Of a stretch of DNA of 64,000 nt, positions 43,648 through 52,516 are shown one piece after another. Origin of the DNA: JANMZR01 sp040385875 (GTDB lineage: Bacteria > Bacteroidota > Bacteroidia > Cytophagales > Spirosomataceae); assembly GCA_040385875.1 (NCBI GenBank), contig JAZKGO010000004.1, forward strand, positions 1 through 64,000, given 5' to 3'. The position numbers and the translations under genes are program-made. Under the pieces are notes generated by a model that saw only the letters and a program-made list of their open reading frames with translations, made no database searches and was not told the origin of the DNA. Each line of letters starts with the position of its first letter. The stretch's first letter is position 1.

Positions 43648-45200
43648 ATGAAACAAAATACGATTCTATTATCCTTTGTCTTTGTTGGATTTTTACTCCT
43701 TTCTTCTTGCAAAAAGGAAGATAAGTTAAACCCCAATACTGCTTTCAATTCTGATGGAACACCTAAGCGAACGGTGAAAGGCGATATACGTGACAGTGTC
43801 TATTTTTATTCTGAAACAGCTTACCTCTGGTACAAAAATTTACCAAGTGCATTGGATTTTGATCCATTCAAATATTCGACTCCAGAGGGAGTAATAGAAG
43901 CGGTAAGAAACTATAGTGATAAAGGTGCCGACGGTATTAATCTTGACAAATGGAGCTTTGTAATGGATAAAGGTGATTGGAATGCAGTGGCTTCTGGCAA
44001 CAGTAAAAATTTTGGTGCTTATTATCGATTTGCAGGAAATGGAGACTTTTNNNNNNNNNNNNNNNNNNNNNNNNNNNNNNNNNNNNNNNNNNNNNNNNNN
44101 NNNNNNNNNNNNNNNNNNNNNNNNNNNNNNNNNNNNNNNNNNNNNNNNNNGGCAACAGTAAAAATTTTGGTGCTTATTATCGATTTGCAGGAAATGGAGA
44201 CTTTTATATCAGGCAGGTTTTCGCTAATTCTGACATGGGCAAGCAAGGGGTCGAAAGAGGATGGAAAGTGATTTCTGTCGCAGGCATGACGCCTAAAAAT
44301 AACGATTCATTCATTAGTCCATTTCTCAATGCGATTGATCAAAATACTATTGAAATGATACTTGAAAAGCCTGATAAGAGCCAACAAAGTTATACTTTTT
44401 CTCAAACTGATTATCAAACAAATACCATCCAATCAACCAAAATTTTTGAAGAAGATGGAAAAAAAATTGGCTATTTCTGTTTTACTGATTTTTTGGGTGA
44501 TGATACTGCTGCAGGATTAGAGGGGGTTTTTGCAAATTTCCAATCAAAAGGGGTAAATGAGTTGATCATTGATTTAAGGTACAATGGTGGGGGATATGTG
44601 AGTTTAGCTCAACAGTTATTAAATTTAGTCGCCCCTTCATCAGCAACGGGAAAAGTTATGTTTACTTATCAGTATAACGATAAATTGACTAGCATTAATC
44701 GTTCTACCAAGTTTAGTCCCATCAATAAGTTGGGTCTAACTAAGGTTGTGATAATCACCACCAAAAATTCGGCATCAGCAAGTGAGTTACTCATCAATTC
44801 TTTAAAGCCCCATATGGATGTCAAAATTGTCGGCACCCCTTCTCATGGTAAGCCAGTGGGCTTTCCTGTAATACCTGTAATGGATTATGTAGTGGCACCA
44901 GTAGCATTTAAAACGGTGAATTCAGCTGGAGAGGCAGATTATTATACAGGTTTTAAACCTGATTTTCCTGAAGAAGACGATCTCACTAAAAACTTTGGTG
45001 ATCCCAATGAGAAATGTCTAAAAGTAGCACTGGAATATTTGAAAACTGGTAAAGTAATCACTAATTCTACTAAAAGTGCGAGAATTAACGCCTCAATCAA
45101 TATGGAAACTTGGAATGATAAATTGCCTAAAACTTTTGATGGAATGTTCGAGGCCGATACAAAAGTGGGTGAATCTATTAAAAGGATATTGAATAAGTAA
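43648..45200 (+). CDS. S41-family C-terminal processing peptidase lipoprotein, split by a spurious gap
   Basis: Starts at ATG 43648 with a lipoprotein signal (VGFLLLSSC, Cys21), then a Tail-specific-protease N-terminal part (VKGDIRDSVYFYSETAYLWY), a PDZ-like segment and the S41 catalytic core: NELIIDLRYNGGGYVS, nucleophile Ser in TTKNSASASELL and general-base Lys in VGTPSHGKPVG. The sequence is broken by 100 N at 44051-44150, but 55 bp before the gap are repeated exactly after it; deleting 44051-44205 (155 nt) joins the two frames into one gene of about 465 codons. The protein probably cleaves exported proteins at the periplasmic face or in the outer membrane. Confidence 0.9.
43996..44205. 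repeat. 55-bp identical contig-end overlap flanking an artefactual gap
   Basis: 43996-44050 and 44151-44205 are identical over 55 bp, each running exactly to the edge of the 100-N run. This is what unmerged contig ends overlapping by an assembler k-mer of 55 would look like. Removing one copy and the N restores the S41 reading frame, showing that it is not a biological repeat. Confidence 0.95.
44051..44150. other. Assembly gap (100 N), probably no missing sequence
   Basis: Placeholder run inside the S41 protease gene. Because the flanks overlap by 55 bp and the frame is restored by collapsing them, the true gap length is most likely minus 55 bp. Confidence 0.93.
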
Positions 45201-45219
45201 AATCAGTTGATTTTTACTT
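45195..45219. terminator. Hairpin at the convergent S41/hemA gene ends
   Basis: AAGTAAAATC (45195-45204) pairs with GATTTTTACTT (45209-45219) with a single bulged T and AGTT loop. The TAA stop of the protease is in the left arm. It is AT-rich and lacks a long T tract, so its strength is uncertain; it could serve both directions. Confidence 0.4.
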
Positions 45220-45234
45220 TATAAAGCAATGGAT

Positions 45235-46509
45235 TTATTGTTTTTCCTTCCCTTCAAATTCTTTTTCTAAATCAAAAAGCTCATTGATTGCCTCAATCAT
45301 GGAATCTGCTTCGCCTCTTTTGCAGGCTGCTTTTAACTGAATTACAGGTTGCTTTAATATTTTCTGAATAATGCTTTGGGTTATTTTTTCTACTTTTTCC
45401 GATTCATCGGGACTCAAATTCTTTAAATAGCGCCCCATCTCTTCCTTGCGAATATTTTCAAGGGCATTTTTGAGTTTTTGAATCGTAGGCGAAACCATCA
45501 CTTCTTTCGACCAATCCTCAAAGCTTTCGATTGATTCGTTGATAATATTCTGAACTTCAGGTACAGCTTCCATTCTTTTAGCGAGTGCAGAATCTGCTTT
45601 GGCTTGTAAAGTATCAATATTGTAAACTAATATCCCAGATATTTGCTCCAGATTATCTTCCACACTCCTCGGTACGGATAAGTCTATCAGATATTTGTAA
45701 GACAGTGGAGGATTTTTTAATATTAAAGTTTTAGTAATCAGAGGGTTTTCAGCTCTAATTGAAGAAATTACAAGATCGGCTTTTGAAACTTCATCCTCCA
45801 AATTATCAATGGTGGAGGCCTTAAATCCGTAGGTGATGGCATAACTTTCGGCTTTAGATAAAGTACGATTCATCACGGTTACGTCACCAAATTTATTCTC
45901 TGAAAGGTATTTGCAAACATCAGTCCCAATTTCGCCTAATCCCAAAATCAAAATTTTAGGGTTTTTGATTGATGCTGTGAGTTCTTCTGCCAATGACACC
46001 GCTACATATGTTACTGACGCCGCACCATCACGAAAACTGGTTTCTTGAGCAATTCTTTTATTGGTGTAAAAGATTGTGTGCATCAAACGGTGCATAAAAG
46101 GGCCAGCCATATCCAAATCGGCTGACGATTGGTAGGATTGCTTCACCTGATTAGGGATTTGTAAATCACCCACTACCTTTGAATGCAGGCCAGAGGCCAC
46201 TTCAAAAAGTCTTTTAACGGCATCAATACCAGAATGAATCTGGAAAAATGGAAGATAGAGTGAATAATCAAGTAAACCCTTTTCGGTGGTAAGGGCTTTG
46301 ATAAGCTCAATCGATAAATCCTTTTCAGAGCCGTAATAAATTTCTGTTCTGTTACAGGTTGAAACAATTAGCAAATTGGCAACTTGAAACAAATCCCTTA
46401 TTTTTATCGAAAAAACTTCTTGCTGCTCTTGATTTAAGGCAAAAGTTTCACGAACATGAAGCGGAGTATTCGAGTGTGATAAACTGATTGCCCAGAATTG
46501 ACTTGTCAT
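45235..46509 (-). CDS. hemA: Glutamyl-tRNA reductase
   Basis: 424 residues. HemA reduces glutamyl-tRNA to glutamate-1-semialdehyde with NADPH, the first step of C5 tetrapyrrole synthesis. Catalytic Cys52 lies in LLIVSTCNRTEIYYG; the N-terminal LSHSNTPLHVRE, substrate segment HLHSKVVGDLQIPNQVKQSY-like (SGLHSKVVGDLQIPNQVKQ), NADPH-binding ILGLGEIGTDVCKYL and the C-terminal helical dimerisation domain are present. It is convergent with the S41 protease gene and divergent from a histidine kinase gene. The rest of the haem genes except hemD are elsewhere. Confidence 0.95.
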   Translation of the reverse strand: MTSQFWAISLSHSNTPLHVRETFALNQEQQEVFSIKIRDLFQVANLLIVSTCNRTEIYYGSEKDLSIELIKALTTEKGLLDYSLYLPFFQIHSGIDAVKRLFEVASGLHSKVVGDLQIPNQVKQSYQSSADLDMAGPFMHRLMHTIFYTNKRIAQETSFRDGAASVTYVAVSLAEELTASIKNPKILILGLGEIGTDVCKYLSENKFGDVTVMNRTLSKAESYAITYGFKASTIDNLEDEVSKADLVISSIRAENPLITKTLILKNPPLSYKYLIDLSVPRSVEDNLEQISGILVYNIDTLQAKADSALAKRMEAVPEVQNIINESIESFEDWSKEVMVSPTIQKLKNALENIRKEEMGRYLKNLSPDESEKVEKITQSIIQKILKQPVIQLKAACKRGEADSMIEAINELFDLEKEFEGKEKQ

Positions 46510-46897
46510 AAACTTACTATATTACTAAACTTATTTGCCCAAAAGAAAATCATCAAATTCTTATTGAAAATTTATGATGAAGAATTAATCAGTTGAAAAT
46601 TTAAAACATCACTCAACCAAACTTCAAAAATCAGATTACAAAATTAATTCAGAAAGAGCAATTATTCATGATTTTTGTCAGGTATTTTACTGAGATAAAT
46701 CTCTAAAGTCACTTATTTTAAATTGTCAATGAGTTTTTACCTGTTTTAGGCATTAAAATAAATTTTTCATTTAATTATTTCAATTGATTAGTTTCAAAAA
46801 TTGATTAATAACAATTAATAAGATAGTGATTCAATAGAATTTATACAATAGTCGTTTAACTTTACAGCACTTTCATTCAATTAAATGTTAAAAATTT
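46510..46897. other. Divergent upstream region of hemA and the histidine kinase
   Basis: 388 bp, AT-rich. A perfect leftward -7 box, TAATTTTG (46646-46639), lies 130 nt before the hemA start. For the kinase the nearest rightward candidate is TAACTTTA (46857-46864), with the last base off consensus. No coding frame or hairpin was recognised. Confidence 0.4.
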
Positions 46898-48088
46898 ATG
46901 TCAATATCAGTTGATATCTACAACCAAAAAAATTATGCCAAAATAATTATTTTACTGATTTTAATGATTGTAGCAGGCCTTTCTATTTTTTACACTGACA
47001 AAATAGTAACTAAATTAGAAGAGCGTGAAGAGCAGCAAATCAAACTTTATGCCGAGGCACTTCAATACACGTTGAAACAAGAAATGGATCAGGATGTGAA
47101 TTCTTTTATGACTCTTTTAATGGAGGCGAATAGAAATACGACTGTTCAGGCGATATATAAAACGGTGAGTGGCGAGTTGGTGCCAATCAATAAATTTGAG
47201 GGTTTTGAAGGCTTAAAATACGAAGACCAACAAATTTTTTTGAAAGAAAAACTCGCTGAAATAATCAAAGACGACCACGAGCCGATGTCTTGGGACAATG
47301 GCCTTGGCAGTAAAGAATACATCTATTATTCGGATTCGAAACTGCTTACGCAACTTCGCTATTATCCTATTTATCAGCTTATTACCGTTTTAATTTTCGG
47401 ATTAATCACCTATTTTGCATTTAGCTATTCTCGTAAATCTGAACAAAATAGAGTATGGGTGGGTTTGGCCAAAGAAACAGCGCATCAGTTAGGTACGCCC
47501 CTTTCATCGCTCACAGCATGGGTTGAATATTTCAAGTCTGACCCTAAATATGATCCAGAAATAATTATGGAATTGGAGAAAGACGTGCAAAGGCTGGATG
47601 TGATTACCACCAGATTTTCAAATATCGGCTCTGTGCCGCTTATGAAAGAAGAAAATTTGTATCAAGTAGTGGAAAGTTTCTTGTCCTATTTGCAAAAAAG
47701 GATTTCTTCCAAAATAGATTTAACAATTGACAATCAACTAGATACAGGGCAAACGGTAAAAATAAACCGTTATTTATTTGAATGGGTAATTGAAAATGTT
47801 TGTAAAAATGCGGTAGATGCCATGGGAGGTACAGGACAACTAGTTGTAGTTTTGAAAAACAACTTAGAGGGTGGAATCGTAATTGATGTATCAGATAGTG
47901 GAAAAGGAATCGCCAAAAATAACTTAAAAAAGATTTTCAATCCTGGCTTTAGTACTAAAAAAAGAGGCTGGGGTTTGGGCCTTACGTTGGCAAAACGAAT
48001 AGTTGAAAACTATCATAAAGGCAAATTGTTGGTAAAAAAATCTGAAATAAATAAAGGCACAACTTTCAGAATTTTGCTCCCTCAATGA
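46898..48088 (+). CDS. Membrane sensor histidine kinase without linked response regulator
   Basis: 396 residues. Two transmembrane helices (about 14-33 and 157-177) flank a 120-residue periplasmic sensor region without a recognisable fold. The phosphoacceptor is His196 in AKETAHQLGTPLSSLTAWVE, an H-box that lacks the usual acidic residue just after His. The ATPase domain has the N box (ENVCKNAVDAMGG), G1 (DSGKGI), F box (FNPGFSTKKRG) and G2 (GLGLTLAKRIVENY). No HAMP, PAS or receiver domain is seen, and no response regulator gene is near, so the partner is unknown. This architecture is common in Cytophagales. Confidence 0.9.
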   Translation: MSISVDIYNQKNYAKIIILLILMIVAGLSIFYTDKIVTKLEEREEQQIKLYAEALQYTLKQEMDQDVNSFMTLLMEANRNTTVQAIYKTVSGELVPINKFEGFEGLKYEDQQIFLKEKLAEIIKDDHEPMSWDNGLGSKEYIYYSDSKLLTQLRYYPIYQLITVLIFGLITYFAFSYSRKSEQNRVWVGLAKETAHQLGTPLSSLTAWVEYFKSDPKYDPEIIMELEKDVQRLDVITTRFSNIGSVPLMKEENLYQVVESFLSYLQKRISSKIDLTIDNQLDTGQTVKINRYLFEWVIENVCKNAVDAMGGTGQLVVVLKNNLEGGIVIDVSDSGKGIAKNNLKKIFNPGFSTKKRGWGLGLTLAKRIVENYHKGKLLVKKSEINKGTTFRILLPQ

Positions 48089-48103
48089 TAAAACCGGTCG
48101 ATT

Positions 48104-48646
48104 TTAATTGAGAATGATTGATTTTTTATTGAGCTCGTTTACCAAAACTGAATCGGTCATCACAGCGTTACTGGCATTTTTGGCACGATCTACAATCTTA
48201 ATCTCAAATTTTATGGTGTCTTTTTTGGTGCCATTCAATGGCAAAAATTCCAAGGCATAATTAATTACCCCTTCAATAGGTCCAGGTTTAGTACCAGATT
48301 TTAAGGTAACAAAATTCCCGGAATGGGAAGGTATCGGATTAAATTCAATGTATTTGCCCTTTATTCTGATAAAACGTCTCACAAGGTAATTAAACTCTCC
48401 CTTTTCTGACAGCTTATTTTTATCTGCTTCATTCACTCCCAAATCGCCGTTCCCATCCTTAAAATTGATAGAAATACTTACTGAATCTTTGAATATTTGT
48501 TTGGTCGGAGTGGAGGAGTTTTTGTCAAGCACTTTGATATTGGCAATGCCACTCATGGTAATGGAAGGTTCCAGTGGGAAATTTGGTTTTTGACTACAGG
48601 CCAACATCACTAAACTAAAAATTGCAATTCCGTATTTAACTTTCAT
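48104..48646 (-). CDS. Hypothetical lipoprotein
   Basis: 180 residues with a clean lipoprotein signal (IAIFSLVMLAC, Cys17). The mature part begins with an acidic/polar segment and has a beta-rich pattern with a DGNGDLGVNEADKN loop that could bind calcium; this loop recurs in Bacteroidota proteins of unknown function. No enzyme motif is visible. The gene is convergent with the histidine kinase, 15 nt away, and divergent from the LuxE-like gene. Confidence 0.75.
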   Translation of the reverse strand: MKVKYGIAIFSLVMLACSQKPNFPLEPSITMSGIANIKVLDKNSSTPTKQIFKDSVSISINFKDGNGDLGVNEADKNKLSEKGEFNYLVRRFIRIKGKYIEFNPIPSHSGNFVTLKSGTKPGPIEGVINYALEFLPLNGTKKDTIKFEIKIVDRAKNASNAVMTDSVLVNELNKKSIILN

Positions 48647-48784
48647 TTTTTTGCCCTAATTTTTACAACAAAATAACGAATGTTTATCTAATTTTGTATT
48701 AGTATTTCCTTTTATTTTATCTAAATTGTTCCAAACTATTTTATAAAATGCAATTTGTTTGAATTGTAATTCAAAAAAAGCTCA

Positions 48785-49798
48785 ATGATTGAATCGCTGA
48801 AAAAGGAGGTACTATTGGCTAATCGAGCAAATTTTGATCAGTTGGCATTAAAAATATTCCGCTTTCAGTCCGAAAATTGCCAACCCTATTTTGAGTTTTT
48901 GAATCATCTTTCCATCAACATTGATTCTATTAATTCCGTCGATAAAATCCCTTTTTTACCCATCAGTTTTTTCAAGACCCAAATTGTTTTGGGTAAAAAT
49001 TCTTTGGCTGAAACGGCATTTGAAAGTAGTGGAACTACAGGTAGTAATACTAGTCGGCATTATGTTTCGGATCTAGCTTATTATGAAGAAATTAGCCTGA
49101 AAATTTTTGAAAACAGCTACGGCTCAATTGAAAACTATCACATAATTGCCATGCTTCCTTCTTATACTGAAAGAGGTAATTCGTCGCTGGTTTATATGAT
49201 TAGTAATTTTATTGCAAAATCAAAATCAGCACAATCAGGCTTTTATAAGGCTGATATTGAAGGTATTATCCAACTTTTTAATCAGTTGAAATCTGATAAA
49301 AATAACAGAAAAAAAATTTTATTGTGGGGAGTTACCTTTGCAGTTTTGGAGTTGGCAGAGAGTGGTTATGATTTTTCGGATTTAAAAGATCGATTGATAG
49401 TTTTGGAGACCGGTGGGATGAAAGGAAGGAAAAAGGAGCTGATTCGGGAAGAGCTTTATGAGCGATTGAAATCCGGATTTTCACTTAATGAAATCCATTC
49501 GGAATATGGAATGACGGAATTGTTATCGCAAGCTTATTCGTTTGATGGAGGGCTTTTTCATAGCCCATACTCTATGAAAATAGTTTTAAGGGAGATTAAC
49601 GACCCTTTTGCTTTTTTATCCCAAAATAGTGTTAAAAAGACTGGAGGTATTAATGTAATTGATTTGGCGAATATTGAATCATGCAGCTTTATTGAAACCA
49701 ATGACCTTGGGCAATATGGTGAGGAAGAAAACACCTTTAAGGTTTTGGGCAGATTTGATAATTCAGATGTGAGAGGTTGTAATTTGCTTCAGTTTTAA
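48785..49798 (+). CDS. LuxE/acyl-protein synthetase-like protein
   Basis: 337 residues of the adenylate-forming superfamily as in LuxE, the acyl-protein synthetase of bacterial luciferase operons. The nucleotide-binding signature TAFESSGTTGSNTSRHYVS (about 77-96), the motif IHSEYGMTELLSQAYS (238-253) and the C-terminal GRFDNSDVRGCNLLQF are characteristic. No luciferase or fatty-acid reductase gene is nearby, so in Bacteroidota this protein must activate an acyl or aryl group for another purpose. It heads a same-strand group with a DUF721 gene (18 nt) and a K+ channel gene. Confidence 0.85.
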   Translation: MIESLKKEVLLANRANFDQLALKIFRFQSENCQPYFEFLNHLSINIDSINSVDKIPFLPISFFKTQIVLGKNSLAETAFESSGTTGSNTSRHYVSDLAYYEEISLKIFENSYGSIENYHIIAMLPSYTERGNSSLVYMISNFIAKSKSAQSGFYKADIEGIIQLFNQLKSDKNNRKKILLWGVTFAVLELAESGYDFSDLKDRLIVLETGGMKGRKKELIREELYERLKSGFSLNEIHSEYGMTELLSQAYSFDGGLFHSPYSMKIVLREINDPFAFLSQNSVKKTGGINVIDLANIESCSFIETNDLGQYGEEENTFKVLGRFDNSDVRGCNLLQF

Positions 49799-49816
49799 TC
49801 GTATTTTTGAACTATT

Positions 49817-50143
49817 ATGGATTCTGAAATTAGATATAAAAAGCCAGCAATGGGGCGCAAGCCTGATTCCAATCGATTGGGCGATATAATTGAACGATTA
49901 ATTGATACCTATAAGCTTCGAGGTAAGTATGATGAGTCGTATATCATCTCACAATGGGAGCTTTTGGTGGGTACGGCCATTGCCAACAGAACCACTCAAT
50001 TATATTTTTCCGACCACAAGCTTTTTATTCAAGTAAACTCATCCCCTCTTCGGAACGAGCTATTATTGGCAAAATCTAAATTTATAGAAATGCTCAATAA
50101 GGAATTGGGTCATAAAGTGGTTTACGATATTATTTTTATTTGA
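49817..50143 (+). CDS. DUF721 (DciA-like) protein
   Basis: 108 residues of the DUF721 family: LGDIIERLIDTYKLRGKYDE, ISQWELLVGTAIANRTTQLY, SSPLRNELLLAKSKFIEMLN and a C-terminal YDIIFI strand. The KH-like domain is shared with DciA, a loader of replicative helicase in many bacteria; short Bacteroidota members lack the long tail, so the replication role is an inference. It is 18 nt after the LuxE-like gene. Confidence 0.85.
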   Translation: MDSEIRYKKPAMGRKPDSNRLGDIIERLIDTYKLRGKYDESYIISQWELLVGTAIANRTTQLYFSDHKLFIQVNSSPLRNELLLAKSKFIEMLNKELGHKVVYDIIFI

Positions 50144-50221
50144 AATTGCCCAAACTTCTATTGTTACAAGGGAAACTTTTTTTAGTTCTGTTTCTGTTGT
50201 TGTAAAATAAAATTAACCCAA

Positions 50222-51175
50222 ATGAGGACTAAAAAATCTATTGAATTAATAAAAAATGAGCAGGAAAGGCAGGATATTGGTTTCGGTACCAAAATAATTG
50301 GTAAAGAAACGAGACTTATCAACAGGAATGGAAATTTCAATGTAAAGCTCATCAATCAGCCTTTTAAGGATTGGTTAAATTTATATAATCGGCTCATTAT
50401 CATGTCTTGGACTAGATTTGGGTTCTTGATTATTGGCATGTTTTTGTTGGTAAATCTATTTTTTGCCAGTTTATATTCTTTGATTGGCACCGAACATTTG
50501 GCGGGAGTAATTGCTGAATCACCGATTGATAGATTTACCGAGGCTTTCTTTTTTAGTACTCAAACCCTTACCACTGTTGGTTATGGCCGTATAAGCCCTG
50601 TGGGTTTTTTGGCAAGCGTTACCGCTTCAACAGAATCGTTGATGGGTCTTTTATCTTTCGCCATCGCCACAGGTTTGCTTTACGGTAAGTTTTCGAGGCC
50701 AATTGCTCATATCAGGTATTCCACTAAGGCTTTGATAGCGCCGTATCTTGATACTCAGGCGTTTATGTTCAGAATCATTAATGAGCGAAGTCATCAATTA
50801 ATCGAGGTGAATGCTGAAGTGGTATTGTCACGATTGGAAAAAAAGGAAGACGGATCATTGACCAGAAAGTATTTTGCCCTAAAATTGGAAAGAAATAGAG
50901 TGAATTTTTTCCCATCAAACTGGACCCTTGTGCATGCGATTACAGAAGACAGCCCGCTCTATGGCCTTACCGAAAAAGATTTAGATGAATCGGAAACGGA
51001 GATTATGATATTGATAAAAGGTTTTGACGATGCCTTTGCTCAACAAGTTCATAGCCGAAACTCCTATACATCAGACGAAATGGTTTGGAATGCCAAATTT
51101 GTAAATATGCAAGAAAATGTGGGCAATATGACCGTCGTTGACCTCAGTAAACTATCTGACTATCAGATAGTTTAA
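50222..51175 (+). CDS. Inward-rectifier-type (Kir) potassium channel
   Basis: 317 residues. Two transmembrane helices (about 64-86 and 132-155) flank a pore loop with selectivity filter TVGYG (118-122; STQTLTTVGYGRISPVGF). The cytoplasmic C-terminal half is the immunoglobulin-like Kir domain (RPIAHIRYSTKALIAPYLD; FMFRIINERSHQLIEVNAEV; LVHAITEDSPLYGLTEKDL). It should form K+-selective tetramers in the inner membrane, like KirBac. The last eight codons form a perfect palindrome that can act as a terminator hairpin. Confidence 0.93.
   Translation: MRTKKSIELIKNEQERQDIGFGTKIIGKETRLINRNGNFNVKLINQPFKDWLNLYNRLIIMSWTRFGFLIIGMFLLVNLFFASLYSLIGTEHLAGVIAESPIDRFTEAFFFSTQTLTTVGYGRISPVGFLASVTASTESLMGLLSFAIATGLLYGKFSRPIAHIRYSTKALIAPYLDTQAFMFRIINERSHQLIEVNAEVVLSRLEKKEDGSLTRKYFALKLERNRVNFFPSNWTLVHAITEDSPLYGLTEKDLDESETEIMILIKGFDDAFAQQVHSRNSYTSDEMVWNAKFVNMQENVGNMTVVDLSKLSDYQIV
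51148..51174. terminator. Palindrome in the last codons of the Kir channel gene
   Basis: 12-bp perfect stem TAAACTATCTGA (51148-51159) / TCAGATAGTTTA (51163-51174) with loop CTA. It encodes the channel's C-terminal residues and covers its stop codon. Only weak T tracts follow on either strand, so it may be a bidirectional terminator or an mRNA 3'-end stabiliser. Confidence 0.6.
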
Positions 51176-51199
51176 TCTATTAAGTTGGGTTTTCAGAAA

Positions 51200-51805
51200 C
51201 TACTTGAATGGAATAATTAATTCGTCACCCCGTTTTGAAAAGTCTTTTGTAAGCTTATTGGCATCCATCAATACTTTTTTGGAGATATCGTACTTTTTGG
51301 CTACAACTGTCAAAATATCGCCAGGACCCACAGTATGTTTTGCTTTTATTTTTATTTTGAGTTTTGTAACCCCTACCTTAATAGATTGTGGATCCACCTC
51401 AGGATTCAATGCTCTGAGCACATCCGTTTTGAGATTGTATCTGTTGGCAATGCCATAGAAAGTTTCTCCAGATTGTACTAAATGAGGAATTATCATGCCA
51501 CCGTTAGGGATTTCAGCCACTAATTTTTTGGTTTCTTTTGGTTTCTCAGGTTCAACTTTCGGCTTATCAATTTCTTTAGTTTTGGGGGTAACTACATCTT
51601 CAGTTTTAGCAACCGTTGGTTCAGATATTTCAGTTTCGGCGTCATTGGTTTTTTCTACAACTGCCTCATTATTAGGAATTCCCGGTGTATCTGAGAAGTA
51701 TCCATAACCTACATAAAGTAAAGATAGAATTAATAATACAAGTACAATTAGGGTAATGGTTGGGATATTAGAAATTTCTTCTGGGCGTTGATTTTTATCT
51801 TCCAT
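51200..51805 (-). CDS. LysM-domain membrane-anchored protein
   Basis: 201 residues. One transmembrane helix near the N-terminus (about 16-37, ITLIVLVLLILSLLYVGYGY), then a Glu/Lys/Pro/Thr-rich linker (about 45-98) that could span the periplasm, then two LysM repeats (HLVQSGETFYGIANRYNLKT and HTVGPGDILTVVAKKYDISK with ALNPEVDP and MDANKL ends). LysM modules bind peptidoglycan. It starts 15 nt after purE ends, so it is probably co-transcribed with purE, although the functions are unrelated. Confidence 0.9.
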   Translation of the reverse strand: MEDKNQRPEEISNIPTITLIVLVLLILSLLYVGYGYFSDTPGIPNNEAVVEKTNDAETEISEPTVAKTEDVVTPKTKEIDKPKVEPEKPKETKKLVAEIPNGGMIIPHLVQSGETFYGIANRYNLKTDVLRALNPEVDPQSIKVGVTKLKIKIKAKHTVGPGDILTVVAKKYDISKKVLMDANKLTKDFSKRGDELIIPFK

Positions 51806-51820
51806 TTTGCAATCAAATAA

Positions 51821-52300
51821 TTATTTTTTTATTTCTAGTGCCATTTCTGCCACTTTTTGTTTCAATTCATTTTTGTAATTTTCCAATCGATGAGCCACCG
51901 CATTATTTTCGATTGACAATATTTCAGCAGCAAATATCCCTGCATTTTTTGATCCATTGAGTGCCATTGTGGCCACAGGTACACCTCCTGGCATTTGCAA
52001 AATAGAAAGAACGGAGTCCCAGCCATCAATTGAATTAGACGATTTGATAGGCACCCCTATCACTGGCAGGGTCGTAGCGCTAGCTACCATCCCAGGTAGA
52101 TGAGCGGCTCCACCTGCCCCGGCAATTATTACCTTAATACCTCTTTTTCGGGCATTTAGGGCATAATCAAGCATTTTTTCGGGTGTGCGATGCGCTGAAA
52201 CTACGTCTTTTTCAAATGGAATTCCGAACTCTTGCAATATGTCAGCTGCTTCTTTCATCACATTCCAATCGCTGATGCTACCCATTATTATTCCTACCAT
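51821..52300 (-). CDS. purE: N5-carboxyaminoimidazole ribonucleotide mutase
   Basis: 159 residues, class I PurE of purine synthesis, moving the carboxyl group of N5-CAIR to C4 to give CAIR. Visible hallmarks are IIMGSISDWNVMKEA, VVSAHRTPEKMLDYA with catalytic His, GAGGAAHLPGMVAS, PVIGVPIKSS and GVPVATMALNGSKNAGIFA. Its partner purK lies 0.7 kb upstream on the same strand, with an OsmC gene inserted in opposite orientation between them. A perfect -7 box lies just upstream. Confidence 0.96.
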   Translation of the reverse strand: MVGIIMGSISDWNVMKEAADILQEFGIPFEKDVVSAHRTPEKMLDYALNARKRGIKVIIAGAGGAAHLPGMVASATTLPVIGVPIKSSNSIDGWDSVLSILQMPGGVPVATMALNGSKNAGIFAAEILSIENNAVAHRLENYKNELKQKVAEMALEIKK

Positions 52301-52326
52301 TTTTGCGGGATTAATTTTATTTATTA

Positions 52327-52334
52327 CAAAGTTA
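52327..52334 (-). promoter_or_regulatory. Candidate -7 box for purE
   Basis: Minus-strand TAACTTTG matches TAnnTTTG exactly and predicts a short leader of about 20 nt before the purE ATG at 52300, a usual geometry. No -33 TTG recognised at the standard distance. Confidence 0.5.
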
Positions 52335-52516
52335 AAATTTTAAGAGTAATTTTTCTAAAAAGATTGGTTATATGTGTAAACGTAGTCGGTAATAAACTAT
52401 TATTTTGTAGCAATTTTATCTAAAAAAAATCTTTTTTTGGATAAATAAACAAAAGCATTCCGATATTTGTTGAAGAAAAAGATTTAATAAAAATTTTAAA
52501 CAAAAATAAAAAAAAA

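Noticed and set aside
44235..45200. Separate second S41-type gene starting at 44235
   Set aside because: Collapsing the 55-bp overlap joins this frame to the upstream part; it is the second half of one gene.
48081..48112. Terminator between the histidine kinase and the hypothetical lipoprotein
   Set aside because: CTCAAT/ATTGAG gives only a 6-bp stem with a 20-nt loop and no T tract.
48785..49798. Bioluminescence (lux) operon
   Set aside because: Only a LuxE-like protein is present; luxA, luxB, luxC and luxD are absent and LuxE-like proteins are common in Bacteroidota.
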